A DNA stretch of 13,411 bases from Hyphomicrobiaceae bacterium. Lineage in GTDB: Bacteria; Pseudomonadota; Alphaproteobacteria; Rhizobiales; Hyphomicrobiaceae. Where the stretch lies: assembly GCA_025359005.1 (NCBI GenBank), contig JANYHP010000248.1, positions 1-13,411 of the forward strand, read 5' to 3'. The translations under genes and the position numbers were made by a program. Below, piece by piece: positions 1 to 8,444 of this stretch (within the stretch, counting starts at the first letter, position 1; each line of letters opens with the position of its first letter). Under the pieces are notes generated by a model. It was not told the origin of the DNA and searched no databases. It worked only from the letters and a program-made list of their open reading frames with translations.

Positions 1-816
1 CCCGCCCAAACCAAAGACCTCGTCGACAGTGGTGCGACGTGCATCGCCTACGAGACCGTGACTTCTGCAACAGGCGGCCTGCCGCTGCTCGCGCCCATGT
101 CCGAAGTTGCCGGCCGTATGTCGGTGCAAGCAGGCGCCTACCATCTCGAGAAGGCACACGGCGGCCTCGGCATTCTGCTCGGCGGCGTCCCAGGCGTGCC
201 TGCCGGCAAGGTTGTCATTCTCGGTGGTGGCGTCGTCGGCACGCATGCGGCGAGCATCGCCGTGGGCATGGGCGCCGAGGTCGTCGTTCTCGACCGTTCG
301 GTCGATGCGCTGCGCCGCGTCTGGACGCAGTTCGGCCGTTCCGTCGCGACAGTCTTCTCCACGCGCGATGCGATCGATCATCATCTGCGTGACGCCGATC
401 TGGTCGTCGGCGGCGTGCTGATCCCCGGGGCGTCTGCGCCCAAGCTCATTACCCGTGACCACATCCGGCACATGAAGGCCGGCTCGGTCCTCGTCGACGT
501 CGCCATCGACCAGGGCGGCTGCGCTCAGACCTCACGCGCCACCACCCATGACGACCCCACCTACGTCATCGACGACGTCATCCACTATTGCGTCGCCAAC
601 ATGCCCGGCGGCGTGCCCCGCACCTCGACCTCCGCCCTCAACAATGCCACTCTGCCGTTCGTCCTGGCGCTGGCCGACAAGGGGTGGAAAAAAGCGCTGG
701 CGGACGACGTGCATTTGCGCAACGGTCTCAATGTCTGGAATGGCAAGATCACGTGCGAACCGGTGGCGGCTGCCTTGAAATACGGCTATACGCCTCTGGC
801 CGATGCACTCACCTAA
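1..816 (+). CDS. ald: Alanine dehydrogenase, C-terminal part (5' end outside window)
   Basis: This enzyme catalyses reversible NAD-dependent oxidative deamination of L-alanine to pyruvate and ammonium in the cytoplasm. The frame is open from base 1 and ends at TAA 814-816, leaving 271 residues of a family that is usually about 370, so roughly 100 N-terminal residues lie upstream. The Rossmann nucleotide-binding loop is GGGVVG at fragment residues 75-80, followed by the acidic residue in VLDRS (D98) expected to bind the adenosine ribose. The segment VDVAIDQGG (about 165-173) holds the conserved active-site aspartate. The C-terminal NMPGGVPRTST and LNNATLPF blocks are typical of the family. The substrate-binding Lys and His of the N-terminal domain are not in the window. 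The gene lies upstream of and co-oriented with the liv transport operon, separated by 160 bases. The identification is very secure; the partial state is an edge effect, not decay. Confidence 0.95.
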   Translation, partial: PAQTKDLVDSGATCIAYETVTSATGGLPLLAPMSEVAGRMSVQAGAYHLEKAHGGLGILLGGVPGVPAGKVVILGGGVVGTHAASIAVGMGAEVVVLDRSVDALRRVWTQFGRSVATVFSTRDAIDHHLRDADLVVGGVLIPGASAPKLITRDHIRHMKAGSVLVDVAIDQGGCAQTSRATTHDDPTYVIDDVIHYCVANMPGGVPRTSTSALNNATLPFVLALADKGWKKALADDVHLRNGLNVWNGKITCEPVAAALKYGYTPLADALT

Positions 817-871
817 GGTTTGCATCTGGACAAAATGGTGCGCACTCGCCCAACAATAAGGGATGGGGCGC

Positions 872-893
872 GCTTCCCCTCGGGAGGGGACGC
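872..893 (+). other. Short GC-rich hairpin after ald
   Basis: TCCCCT (875-880) and AGGGGA (885-890) form a perfect 6-bp stem with a CGGG loop; GC 872-873 and GC 892-893 extend it past one mismatch. No run of T follows, so it is not a standard intrinsic terminator. It lies 55 bases after the ald stop and could be a 3'-end stabilising hairpin or part of a factor-dependent termination region. Function is inferred only from position. Confidence 0.35.
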
Positions 894-898
894 AATTG

Positions 899-952
899 GA
901 CGCTGCCGAATGAGGGTCTCCGCGCGTGCGGGGTCCCCACGAAAGCAGCGTC
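899..952 (+). promoter_or_regulatory. Two-tier stem-loop upstream of livH (candidate leader structure)
   Basis: An outer perfect 8-bp inverted repeat, GACGCTGC (899-906) with GCAGCGTC (945-952), encloses an inner stem, GGGTCTCCGC (914-923) with GCGGGGTCCC (928-937). The inner stem has a GCGT loop, nine pairs (one a G-T wobble) and a single T-T mismatch. The structure ends 24 bases before the livH ATG. The 9-base palindrome TACACTGTA (954-962) and the livH ribosome binding site follow directly. No poly-T tract follows, so a simple terminator is unlikely. It may be a regulatory leader of the liv operon or a repeated palindromic element. The folding is read directly from the sequence; the role is inference. 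Confidence 0.45.
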
Positions 953-966
953 TTACACTGTACACC

Positions 967-974
967 GGGAGGGG
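967..974 (+). promoter_or_regulatory. livH ribosome binding site
   Basis: The purine run GGGAGGGG contains GGAGG at 968-972, four bases before ATG 977. It fixes the livH start at 977 rather than at the in-frame GTG at 926, which lies inside the upstream stem-loop. Confidence 0.7.
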
Positions 975-976
975 TG

Positions 977-2817
<1,841 letters not shown>

Positions 2818-3333
2818 ATGACCAACTGGGTCAGTCTGCGCTTGCGGCGACTTCCGGTAGGCCGCGCCTGGGAAGCCCTTCGCGAGGACGAGATCGCGTG
2901 CCGCAGTCTGGGCATCAACACCACCAACACCAAGCTCACCGCCTTTGCCATCGGCGCCTCGTTCGCCGGCATGGCGGGGTCGTTCTTCGCCGCCCGCCAG
3001 AACTTCATTTCACCCGAGAGTTTCACCTTCAACGAGAGCGCCGTCATCCTTGCGGCCGTCGTGCTTGGCGGCATGGGCAGCCAGATCGGCGTCGCCCTTG
3101 CGGCCTTCGCCATCATCGGCGGCACCGAGATTCTGCGCGAACTGGACTGGCTCAAGGCCATTTTTGGCGCCAACTTCGATCCGACGCAGTATCGCATGTT
3201 GATCTTTGGATTTGCGATGGTGGCGCTGATGATCTGGAAGCCGCGCGGCCTCATATCGACGCGTGAGCCATCGCTGTTCCTGAAAGAGCGGAAAACGATT
3301 TCCGGCGATCACGTGAAGGAGGGCCACGGCTGA
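2818..3333 (+). CDS. livM: LivM permease, C-terminal part after the in-frame TAG
   Basis: 171 residues that complete LivM in the same frame as the upstream part; together they span about 467 codons including the TAG. It carries the cytoplasmic coupling loop GRAWEALREDEIACRSLGI (15-33), which in LivM docks on the LivG/LivF ATPases, then hydrophobic segments at about 41-58, 75-105 and 127-142. The NESAVILAAVVLGGMGSQIG segment matches the conserved glycine-rich part of the family. The end TGA (3331-3333) overlaps the livG ATG by one base. If made at all, the fragment would come from re-initiation at ATG 2818 or from read-through. Conservation right through the break and intact downstream genes argue that the lesion is recent or a sequence error rather than old decay. 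It may equally be annotated as one livM pseudogene, 1930-3333. Confidence 0.85.
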   Translation: MTNWVSLRLRRLPVGRAWEALREDEIACRSLGINTTNTKLTAFAIGASFAGMAGSFFAARQNFISPESFTFNESAVILAAVVLGGMGSQIGVALAAFAIIGGTEILRELDWLKAIFGANFDPTQYRMLIFGFAMVALMIWKPRGLISTREPSLFLKERKTISGDHVKEGHG

Positions 3334-4274
3334 TGTCCATGGACGCCCAGTCATCACCGCCACACGCGCATCGGCCATTGCTCAAGGTCGAACACATCTC
3401 CATGCGCTTCGGCGGCCTCATTGCTATAAACAATCTGAGTTTCGAGGCCCGCGAGGGTGAAATCACAGCGCTGATCGGTCCCAATGGGGCCGGCAAGACG
3501 ACCGTCTTCAACTGCATCACCGGGTTTTACAAACCCACATCGGGCCGCATGGTTCTGCTTGGCGGTCAGGCGGGACCAGAGGCCGTCGATCATGCCACGG
3601 CGTCCGGGGAGCGCTTCCATCGCTACCCAGACGGAAGTTCTGTGTTCCTGCTCGAGCGCATGCCCGACTTCCAGATCGCCGCCGAGGCCAAGGTTGCACG
3701 CACCTTCCAAAACATCCGCTTGTTCTCCGGCATGACGACGCTCGAAAACCTCATCGTCGCCCAGCACAATGCGCTGATGGACGCGTCGGGCTGGACCGTT
3801 CGCGGCCTCATTGGCGCCCGCAGCTATCGCGACGCCGAACGCGCCGCGGTCGAGAAGGCCGAGTATTGGCTGGACAAGATCGGCCTGACGGATCGCGCCG
3901 ATGACCCGGCTGGTGATCTGCCCTACGGCGCCCAGCGGCGCCTCGAAATCGCGCGTGCGATGTGCACCGGCCCGCGCCTGCTGTGTCTCGATGAACCGGC
4001 GGCTGGTCTCAATCCGCGAGAAAGCGCCGATCTCAACACGCTTCTGCGGCTCATCCCGCGCGAGCATGCGACCTCGATCCTGCTGATCGAGCACGATATG
4101 TCCGTCGTCATGGAGATTTCCGACCACGTCGTCGTCCTCGAATATGGCGTCAAAATCTCAGACGGCACGCCCGACCAGGTCCGCACCGATCCCAAGGTCA
4201 TCGCCGCCTACCTTGGTGTCGAGGACGAGGAAGTGGAGGCGGTAGAAAGCGCCCTCGCGGGAGTTCGCCCATGA
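3333..4274 (+). CDS. livG: Branched-chain amino acid ABC transporter ATP-binding protein LivG
   Basis: Cytoplasmic ATPase subunit that binds the permease pair and hydrolyses ATP with LivF. In the 313 residues: Walker A GPNGAGKTT (49-57), Q-loop Gln126 in ARTFQNIRLF, signature region LPYGAQRRLEIARAM (196-210) in the LivG style in place of LSGGQ, Walker B LLCLDEP (216-222) and switch His254 in IEHDMS. An insertion of about 35 residues (about 78-112) between Walker A and the Q-loop makes the protein longer than the roughly 255-residue E. coli form; I believe such insertions occur in Hyphomicrobiales LivG but could not check. The start ATG 3333 overlaps the livM stop (TGATG); ATG 3339 is an alternative. 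The end overlaps livF by 4 bases (ATGA). Nothing suggests loss of function. Confidence 0.95.
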   Translation: MSMDAQSSPPHAHRPLLKVEHISMRFGGLIAINNLSFEAREGEITALIGPNGAGKTTVFNCITGFYKPTSGRMVLLGGQAGPEAVDHATASGERFHRYPDGSSVFLLERMPDFQIAAEAKVARTFQNIRLFSGMTTLENLIVAQHNALMDASGWTVRGLIGARSYRDAERAAVEKAEYWLDKIGLTDRADDPAGDLPYGAQRRLEIARAMCTGPRLLCLDEPAAGLNPRESADLNTLLRLIPREHATSILLIEHDMSVVMEISDHVVVLEYGVKISDGTPDQVRTDPKVIAAYLGVEDEEVEAVESALAGVRP

Positions 4275-5044
4275 CAAACCCCATGACAACGAGCGAGACC
4301 TCGACCGCAGCGGCAGCCAAAACGCAGCCGATGCTGCACATCCAGGGCGTCAAGAGTTTCTACGGAAACATCATGGCGCTGCGGGGTGTCGACGTCGTCG
4401 TCAACGAAGGCGAGATCGTCACGCTGATCGGCGCGAACGGCGCTGGCAAATCCACGCTGATGATGACGGTGTTTGGCACCCCACGGGCGCGCGAGGGCCG
4501 CATCATCTACCAGGGTCAGGACATCACCCAATTGCCCAGCCACCAGATCGCCCATCTGCGCATCGCACAGTCGCCGGAAGGACGGCGGATTTTTCCGCGT
4601 ATGACAGTGCGTGAGAATTTGCAGATGGGTGCCGAGATCGACGGCGGTAAATACTTCGAGCAAGACCTCGAGCGTGTGACGACACTGTTCCCGCGACTCA
4701 AGGAACGCATCGAGCAACGCGGCGGCACACTTTCCGGCGGCGAGCAGCAAATGCTGGCGATCGCCCGCGCGCTGATGAGCCGGCCAAAGTTGCTCATGCT
4801 CGACGAGCCGAGCCTTGGCCTCGCGCCGCTGATCGTCAAGCAGATCTTCGAAGTCATCCGGGACCTGAATGCCCGCGATGGCATGACGGTTTTCCTCGTT
4901 GAGCAGAATGCTTTCCACGCCCTGCGCCTCGCGCACCGCGGCTACGTGATGGTGAATGGCGCTATCACCATGAGCGGCACGGGCAGGGAATTGCTCGCAC
5001 GCCCTGAAATCCGCGCAGCCTACCTCGAAGGTGGCAAACACTGA
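4271..5044 (+). CDS. livF: Branched-chain amino acid ABC transporter ATP-binding protein LivF
   Basis: Second cytoplasmic ATPase of the liv transporter, forming a heterodimer with LivG. In the 257 residues: Walker A GANGAGKST (54-62), Q-loop Gln100 followed by SPEGRRIFPRMTVRENL, which is characteristic of LivF, signature LSGGEQQ (154-160), Walker B LLMLDEP (174-180), and the family-typical VEQN (210-213) in place of the usual switch histidine. The start ATG 4271 overlaps the livG stop (ATGA), indicating translational coupling. The first 20 residues are a Thr/Ala-rich extension, so ATG 4283 or 4331 could be used instead. The frame ends at TGA 5042-5044, 39 bases before the next gene. Confidence 0.95.
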   Translation: MTNPMTTSETSTAAAAKTQPMLHIQGVKSFYGNIMALRGVDVVVNEGEIVTLIGANGAGKSTLMMTVFGTPRAREGRIIYQGQDITQLPSHQIAHLRIAQSPEGRRIFPRMTVRENLQMGAEIDGGKYFEQDLERVTTLFPRLKERIEQRGGTLSGGEQQMLAIARALMSRPKLLMLDEPSLGLAPLIVKQIFEVIRDLNARDGMTVFLVEQNAFHALRLAHRGYVMVNGAITMSGTGRELLARPEIRAAYLEGGKH

Positions 5045-5083
5045 GGCCGCCACCCCACCCACACTCGCGAACTGAGCCCGACC

Positions 5084-5410
5084 ATGTCGCTCTTCCAAAT
5101 CTTTTATGATGCAGGCCCCAATGGGCTATGGATCTTCCTGCTGGTCACCGTCGTTCTTGGCGCGTGCACCGCCTATGTGTCCGGCAAAGCCATCGCCGGA
5201 ACCTGGCGGCCTATGTGGCATAGCATCGGCTACGCGCTGATAATCGCCCTCGCGGTGCGTTTTATCCATTACGCGCTGTTTGATGAAGTGCTGCTGTCGG
5301 CGCGAAACTATGTGATCGACTGTGGCGTGTTGATCGCGGCCACCCTGGCCGGTTTTCGCATCACGCGCCGCAACCAGATGGCCCAGCAATACGACGTTCT
5401 TGCAAAGTAA
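5084..5410 (+). CDS. DUF6867 family small membrane protein of the liv operon
   Basis: A 108-residue integral membrane protein with three predicted helices (about 14-32, 47-65 and 76-93) and short polar ends. Conserved-looking features are GKAIAGTWRPMW after helix 1, RFIHYALFDE at the end of helix 2 and GFRITRRNQM after helix 3, leaving a basic cytoplasmic-like tail. I recognise the family (DUF6867) as a protein commonly found next to livF in Hyphomicrobiales. Its function is unknown to me. Its position, 39 bases after livF on the same strand, suggests co-transcription and a possible accessory role for the transporter, such as assembly or regulation. The ribosome binding site before ATG 5084 is weak. 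It does not resemble a periplasmic binding protein or a standard permease. Confidence 0.8.
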   Translation: MSLFQIFYDAGPNGLWIFLLVTVVLGACTAYVSGKAIAGTWRPMWHSIGYALIIALAVRFIHYALFDEVLLSARNYVIDCGVLIAATLAGFRITRRNQMAQQYDVLAK

Positions 5411-5449
5411 GCGTTGCGGCTGTTCGCAGGCGTGGGCTGTGTCCGCAAT

Positions 5450-5469
5450 ATGATGCTGCATGATGCTGC
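5450..5469 (+). repeat. Perfect 10-bp tandem duplication
   Basis: ATGATGCTGC occurs twice back to back (5450-5459 and 5460-5469), in the non-coding stretch between the DUF6867 gene and the first substrate-binding protein. It could be replication slippage or a pair of protein-binding sites. Only the duplication itself is certain. Confidence 0.6.
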
Positions 5470-5576
5470 AACGCAGTAATTTCGCTCAACTTTGCAGCGA
5501 TAGACCCCGCAAAACGTGCGGATTCAACGTGACTTCGCCACGATTTCGCGGAATCATGCGCCAAGGCGGTTAGGGA

Positions 5577-5596
5577 CTGCCTGTCCCGGCAGGCAG
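5577..5596 (+). promoter_or_regulatory. Hairpin in the leader of the substrate-binding protein gene
   Basis: CTGCCTG (5577-5583) and CAGGCAG (5590-5596) form a perfect 7-bp stem with a TCCCGG loop, ending 42 bases before ATG 5639. No T-run follows, so it is probably a 5'-UTR structure or an operator rather than a terminator. Within 5411-5638 I could not identify a convincing sigma-70-like promoter by eye. Confidence 0.4.
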
Positions 5597-5638
5597 ATCG
5601 AAGTGTGCCGGGTCAACCATGATAGGGAGTGCCTCTAT

Positions 5639-6754
5639 ATGAAGAAGGTTGTGTGGTCGGGCGTCGCTGTGTCGGCGCTGCTTGCGTTTTCCGGGGCTGC
5701 AAATGCCCAGATCAAAATCGGCCTGACGGGTCCGCTGACCGGACCGAACGCTGCATTCGGATTGCAGCTTAAGAATGGTGCAGAGCAGGCAGCCGCGGCG
5801 ATCAACGCCAAGGGCGGCATGAACGGCCAGAAAATCGAGTTGGTCGTTGCCGACGACGTGTCGGACCCCAAACAGGGCGTTTCGATCGCGAACAAGTTCG
5901 CCGGCGAGGGCATCAAGTTCGTGCTCGGGCCGTTCAATTCCGGCGTGACTATGCCGTCATCTGAAGTCTATGCCGAAAACGGCATCCTGCAGATCACCCC
6001 GTCGGCGACAAATCCGAAGATCACCGAGCGCGGCCTGTGGAATACGTTCCGCACCTGCGGTCGTGACGATCAGCAGGGTGCTGTGGCCGGGTCCTATCTC
6101 GCCAAGGAACTGAAGGGCAAGAAGGTCGCCATCGTCCACGACAAGACAACCTACGGCAAGGGTCTGGCCGACGAAACTCAGAAGGCTGCCAATGCCCTCG
6201 GCGTCAAGGAAGTGCTCTATGAAGGCGTCAACACGGGTGAGAAAGACTTCAACGCCCTCGTCGCCAAGATCAAGTCGGCTGGCGCCGAAGTGATCTACTG
6301 GGGTGGCCTTCACACCGAAGGCGCGCTCATCGCCAAGCAGCTCAAAGACGGTGGCGTCAATGCCGTCATGATGTCCGGCGACGGCATCACGTCGAACGAG
6401 TTCGCGACCATCGGTGGCGATGCCATCATCGGCACGCTCATGACCTTCCCGCCCGATCCGCGCAAGTTGCCGGAAGCGGCCGAAGCCGTGAAGCAGTTCG
6501 CCGCCATCAAGTACGATCCGGAAGCCTACACCCTCTACACCTATGCAGCCCTCGAAGTGATCACGGCCGCGGCCAATGCCGTCAAAGCCAACGATCCCAA
6601 GAAGGTCGCCGAGGAAATGAAGAAGGGCGGCGCCTACAAGACCGTGATCGGCGAACTCAAATATGACAAGAAGGGCGACATCACGCGCCCGGACTACGTC
6701 ATGTACACCTGGAAGAAGGACAAGGATGGCAAGGTCACTTACATCCAGAACTAA
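5639..6754 (+). CDS. Branched-chain amino acid ABC transporter substrate-binding protein (LivJ/LivK type)
   Basis: Periplasmic ligand receptor for the liv transporter, 371 residues. The start ATG 5639 follows AGGGAG (5624-5629) and begins a clear signal peptide: MKKVVWSGVAVSALLAFSGA, cleaved after ANA (residue 23) before QIKIGL. An in-frame start far upstream at GTG 5516 would bury this signal and is rejected. The mature protein has the family fold: IGLTGPLTGPNAAFG, GPFNSGVT (97-104) and PSATNP (121-126) in the ligand cleft of lobe 1, then VAIVHDKTTYGKGLAD, GEKDFNALVAKIK and TLYTYAALEV in lobe 2 and the hinge. The cysteine pair of E. coli LivJ is absent. It lies 228 bases after the DUF6867 gene and is followed by a strong terminator, so it may form its own transcript, as binding proteins are often made in excess. 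Ligand choice (Leu/Ile/Val, Ala or others) cannot be settled from the sequence alone. Confidence 0.93.
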   Translation: MKKVVWSGVAVSALLAFSGAANAQIKIGLTGPLTGPNAAFGLQLKNGAEQAAAAINAKGGMNGQKIELVVADDVSDPKQGVSIANKFAGEGIKFVLGPFNSGVTMPSSEVYAENGILQITPSATNPKITERGLWNTFRTCGRDDQQGAVAGSYLAKELKGKKVAIVHDKTTYGKGLADETQKAANALGVKEVLYEGVNTGEKDFNALVAKIKSAGAEVIYWGGLHTEGALIAKQLKDGGVNAVMMSGDGITSNEFATIGGDAIIGTLMTFPPDPRKLPEAAEAVKQFAAIKYDPEAYTLYTYAALEVITAAANAVKANDPKKVAEEMKKGGAYKTVIGELKYDKKGDITRPDYVMYTWKKDKDGKVTYIQN

Positions 6755-6766
6755 TCGGATGGACGC

Positions 6767-7960
6767 GTGACTGCCTTTCGTGCAGCCAAGGGAGGGGTGG
6801 CTTTCGGGCCGCCCCTCTTTTTTATATGCCATCGCGCTGTCGTGGCCTTGACCGTTGCGGTTGGCATCGGTTCTCTCGGCTTGACCTCGGCTGAGGCCGA
6901 ACCGGTGCGCGTCGCCATAGCACTACCGCTCACTGGGCCACAGCACGCCCTCGGCCGGCAAATCAAAGCCGCCGTCACGTTCGCGCTGAACCGCCCGGAC
7001 CGTACTGGACAGGGGCCGAAGGCACCGCTCGACGCTTCATCGCTCGAAGTCACTTGGCACGATGACAAATGCTCAAGCGATGGCGGCCTTGCCGCCGCCC
7101 AGGCAATCGTGGCCGCCGCGACGAGCGATCGGCCCCACGTCGTCGTGGGCCATGTCTGCCCGTCTGCCGCGCAGGCCGCAGCGACGCACTACAACACCGC
7201 CGGCATTCCATTTATTGCCGCGGGAATGCTCGCCGCACGCACCACTCCCACCCATCGCTTCGGCCCGAAGCACTTCCGCCTCTACAGTGACATCACGCAG
7301 GGTGCCGCCATCGGCATGGCGCTGAGCGAGGCCGGCCCCGCTGCACGGATCGCGTTCGTGCGTGATCGCACGGCCTATGCTCAAGAGGCTCTGAGCGCCG
7401 CTGCGGCCGCGCTTGCTGCGCGGGGGCGGCCAATTTCCACCGTGGAGACGTTTGCCGGTGCCGACAAGGACTTCGCGGCGCTTGGGCAGCGCCTCAGTGC
7501 CGCTGGCATTACACATATGGCCCTGGCAGCGTTCCCAAGCGAGGCTGCCTTGCTCGTCACAGAGGTGCGCAAGCGGGTTCCCGAAATCATCGTTTTTGCG
7601 ACAGATTCATTGGCGGATCTCGCTTTCCGCCGCGCCGCAGGGAGCGCTGCCGAAGGGATCAAGGTCGCCCTTGTGCCCGATAGTCGCGCCTATCCTCGCG
7701 CCAAGGCGCTTTCCGACCACCTTGCAGCTGCTGGGCTCGAGACAAGCCGCGCCGCACTCGCCAGCTATGCTGCCGTCGAGATCTTGCAGGCGCAATCCAG
7801 CAAAGACGCCGGCGAAGGCTTGGCCGAAGCCCTGGCGGGCGGCACGTTCGAAACCATCTTGGGCGCTATCCGCTTCGACAAGACCGGCGCCGCGTCGATC
7901 GCGTCCTATCTGTTTTACACCTGGGACAAAGGCGAATTGCGCGCGCCACTCGCCCCCTGA
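6767..7960 (+). CDS. Second, divergent periplasmic substrate-binding protein (Peripla_BP_6 type)
   Basis: 397 residues from GTG 6767, a paralogue of the preceding gene: it shares VRVAIALPLTGPQHALG, AGADKDFAALGQRL, a family-like ASYAAVEIL and the ending FDKTGAASIASYLFYTWDK. A hydrophobic stretch (about 24-38) followed by SAEA (41-44) looks like a signal sequence. Cys102 (DDKCSS) and Cys131 (GHVCPS) match the positions of the disulfide in E. coli LivJ, which the upstream paralogue lacks. The ligand-cleft motif PSATNP of the neighbour is replaced by AAGMLAA, so a different ligand is likely. The start is uncertain. GTG 6767 puts the upstream terminator hairpin inside the coding region, while GTG 6842 avoids it but leaves a signal peptide without positive charge. 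The Ala-rich composition differs from the neighbour. Confidence 0.8.
   Translation: MTAFRAAKGGVAFGPPLFFICHRAVVALTVAVGIGSLGLTSAEAEPVRVAIALPLTGPQHALGRQIKAAVTFALNRPDRTGQGPKAPLDASSLEVTWHDDKCSSDGGLAAAQAIVAAATSDRPHVVVGHVCPSAAQAAATHYNTAGIPFIAAGMLAARTTPTHRFGPKHFRLYSDITQGAAIGMALSEAGPAARIAFVRDRTAYAQEALSAAAAALAARGRPISTVETFAGADKDFAALGQRLSAAGITHMALAAFPSEAALLVTEVRKRVPEIIVFATDSLADLAFRRAAGSAAEGIKVALVPDSRAYPRAKALSDHLAAAGLETSRAALASYAAVEILQAQSSKDAGEGLAEALAGGTFETILGAIRFDKTGAASIASYLFYTWDKGELRAPLAP
6788..6823 (+). terminator. Intrinsic terminator after the first substrate-binding protein
   Basis: GAGGGGTGGC (6792-6801) pairs with GCCGCCCCTC (6808-6817): ten pairs including one T-G wobble, with a 6-base TTTCGG loop. 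Six T (6818-6823) follow directly, and AAGG precedes the stem, pairing partly with the T-run. The position, 34 bases after the stop of the first binding protein, suits transcript termination. It falls inside the longest frame of the next gene, so it would also limit read-through into that gene. Confidence 0.85.
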
Positions 7961-7975
7961 TGCGGGGCGGTTGCT
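7951..7975 (+). terminator. Possible weak terminator over the stop codon of the second binding protein
   Basis: CGCCCC (7951-7956) and GGGGCG (7964-7969) form a 6-bp stem whose loop contains the TGA stop, followed by the mildly T-rich GTTGCTT. The T-run is poor, so this is only a candidate. Confidence 0.3.
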
Positions 7976-7984
7976 TGTCTGCCT

Positions 7985-8028
7985 ATGAGACTTGGGGTCC
8001 ATGAGACTTGGGGTCCATGAGACTTGGG
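7985..8028 (+). repeat. 16-bp tandem repeat, 2.75 copies
   Basis: ATGAGACTTGGGGTCC occurs at 7985-8000 and 8001-8016, then a 12-base partial copy, ATGAGACTTGGG, at 8017-8028. The full copies are identical. The array sits exactly between the stop of the second binding protein and the point where recognisable YeeE homology begins, so it probably marks a deletion or slippage junction. 16 is not a multiple of three, so the array cannot encode a repeated peptide in one frame. Confidence 0.9.
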
Positions 8029-8430
8029 CGAGACGTCCGGTTTTACGTTGTGGGGTTCCAAAGTCGCGATGGTTTTGGGCGTCGATGCAGCGAGCTGGCC
8101 CTACTGGCGCGGCAATCCAGCGCCCCTGTCGACGAGCCCGTTCGGCGATATCACGACGCTGATGGACTTCGGTATCGTCATCGGCGCGACGCTGGCGGCG
8201 AGCCTCAGCGCACGCTTCGATCTCAGGCCCATCAACGCGGTCGGGCAGCGTGGTCCGGCGCGGCCTTGGGCGGGCTGCTGATGGGCTATGGCGCGCGTCT
8301 TTCGGACGGCTGCAACATCGGCGCCTATTTCTCGGCGCTGGCATCGGGCAGCCTGTCGGGCTGGGTGTGGGTCGCCGCCGCCTTCGTCGGCAGCGCCATT
8401 GGCCTGCGGCTCGAGGCCCGGTCGGCCTGA
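8021..8430 (+). pseudogene. Remnant of a YeeE/YedE-family sulfur-compound transporter (truncated and frameshifted)
   Basis: Only the last ~135 residues of a family that is normally about 350-400 residues remain. The first part is in one frame (from TTG 8024): SGFTLWGSKVAMVLGVDAAS, then FGDITTLMDFGIVIGATLAA, ending near RFDLRPINA. From about 8240 the match moves to the -1 frame: WSGAALGGLLMGYGARLSDG, CNIGAYFSALASGSLSGW, then a final hydrophobic helix to TGA 8428-8430. One missing base near 8236-8248 explains the shift. The CNIG cysteine of the motif that conducts sulfur compounds is present in the surviving part. YeeE/YedE (Sulf_transp) proteins import thiosulfate or related sulfur species through the inner membrane. 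The 5' two-thirds is gone, and the break coincides with the 16-bp tandem repeat. It is convergent with pyruvate kinase, 14 bases away. It is almost certainly non-functional. Confidence 0.8.
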
Positions 8431-8444
8431 GCGCCGCGCCGACC

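Noticed and set aside
4208..5098. Long minus-strand frame opposite livF
   Set aside because: Antisense shadow of livF, whose ABC motifs are all intact on the plus strand.
5516..5638. N-terminal extension of the first binding protein from GTG 5516
   Set aside because: It would place 41 unrelated residues before a complete signal peptide, and a good AGGAG-like site precedes ATG 5639.
6826..6894. ATG 6826 as start of the second binding protein
   Set aside because: It is in a different frame and reaches a stop after 22 codons; its product does not look like a signal peptide.
7985..8028. Short repeat array as a CRISPR
   Set aside because: Copies are 16 bp, directly abutting and without spacers.
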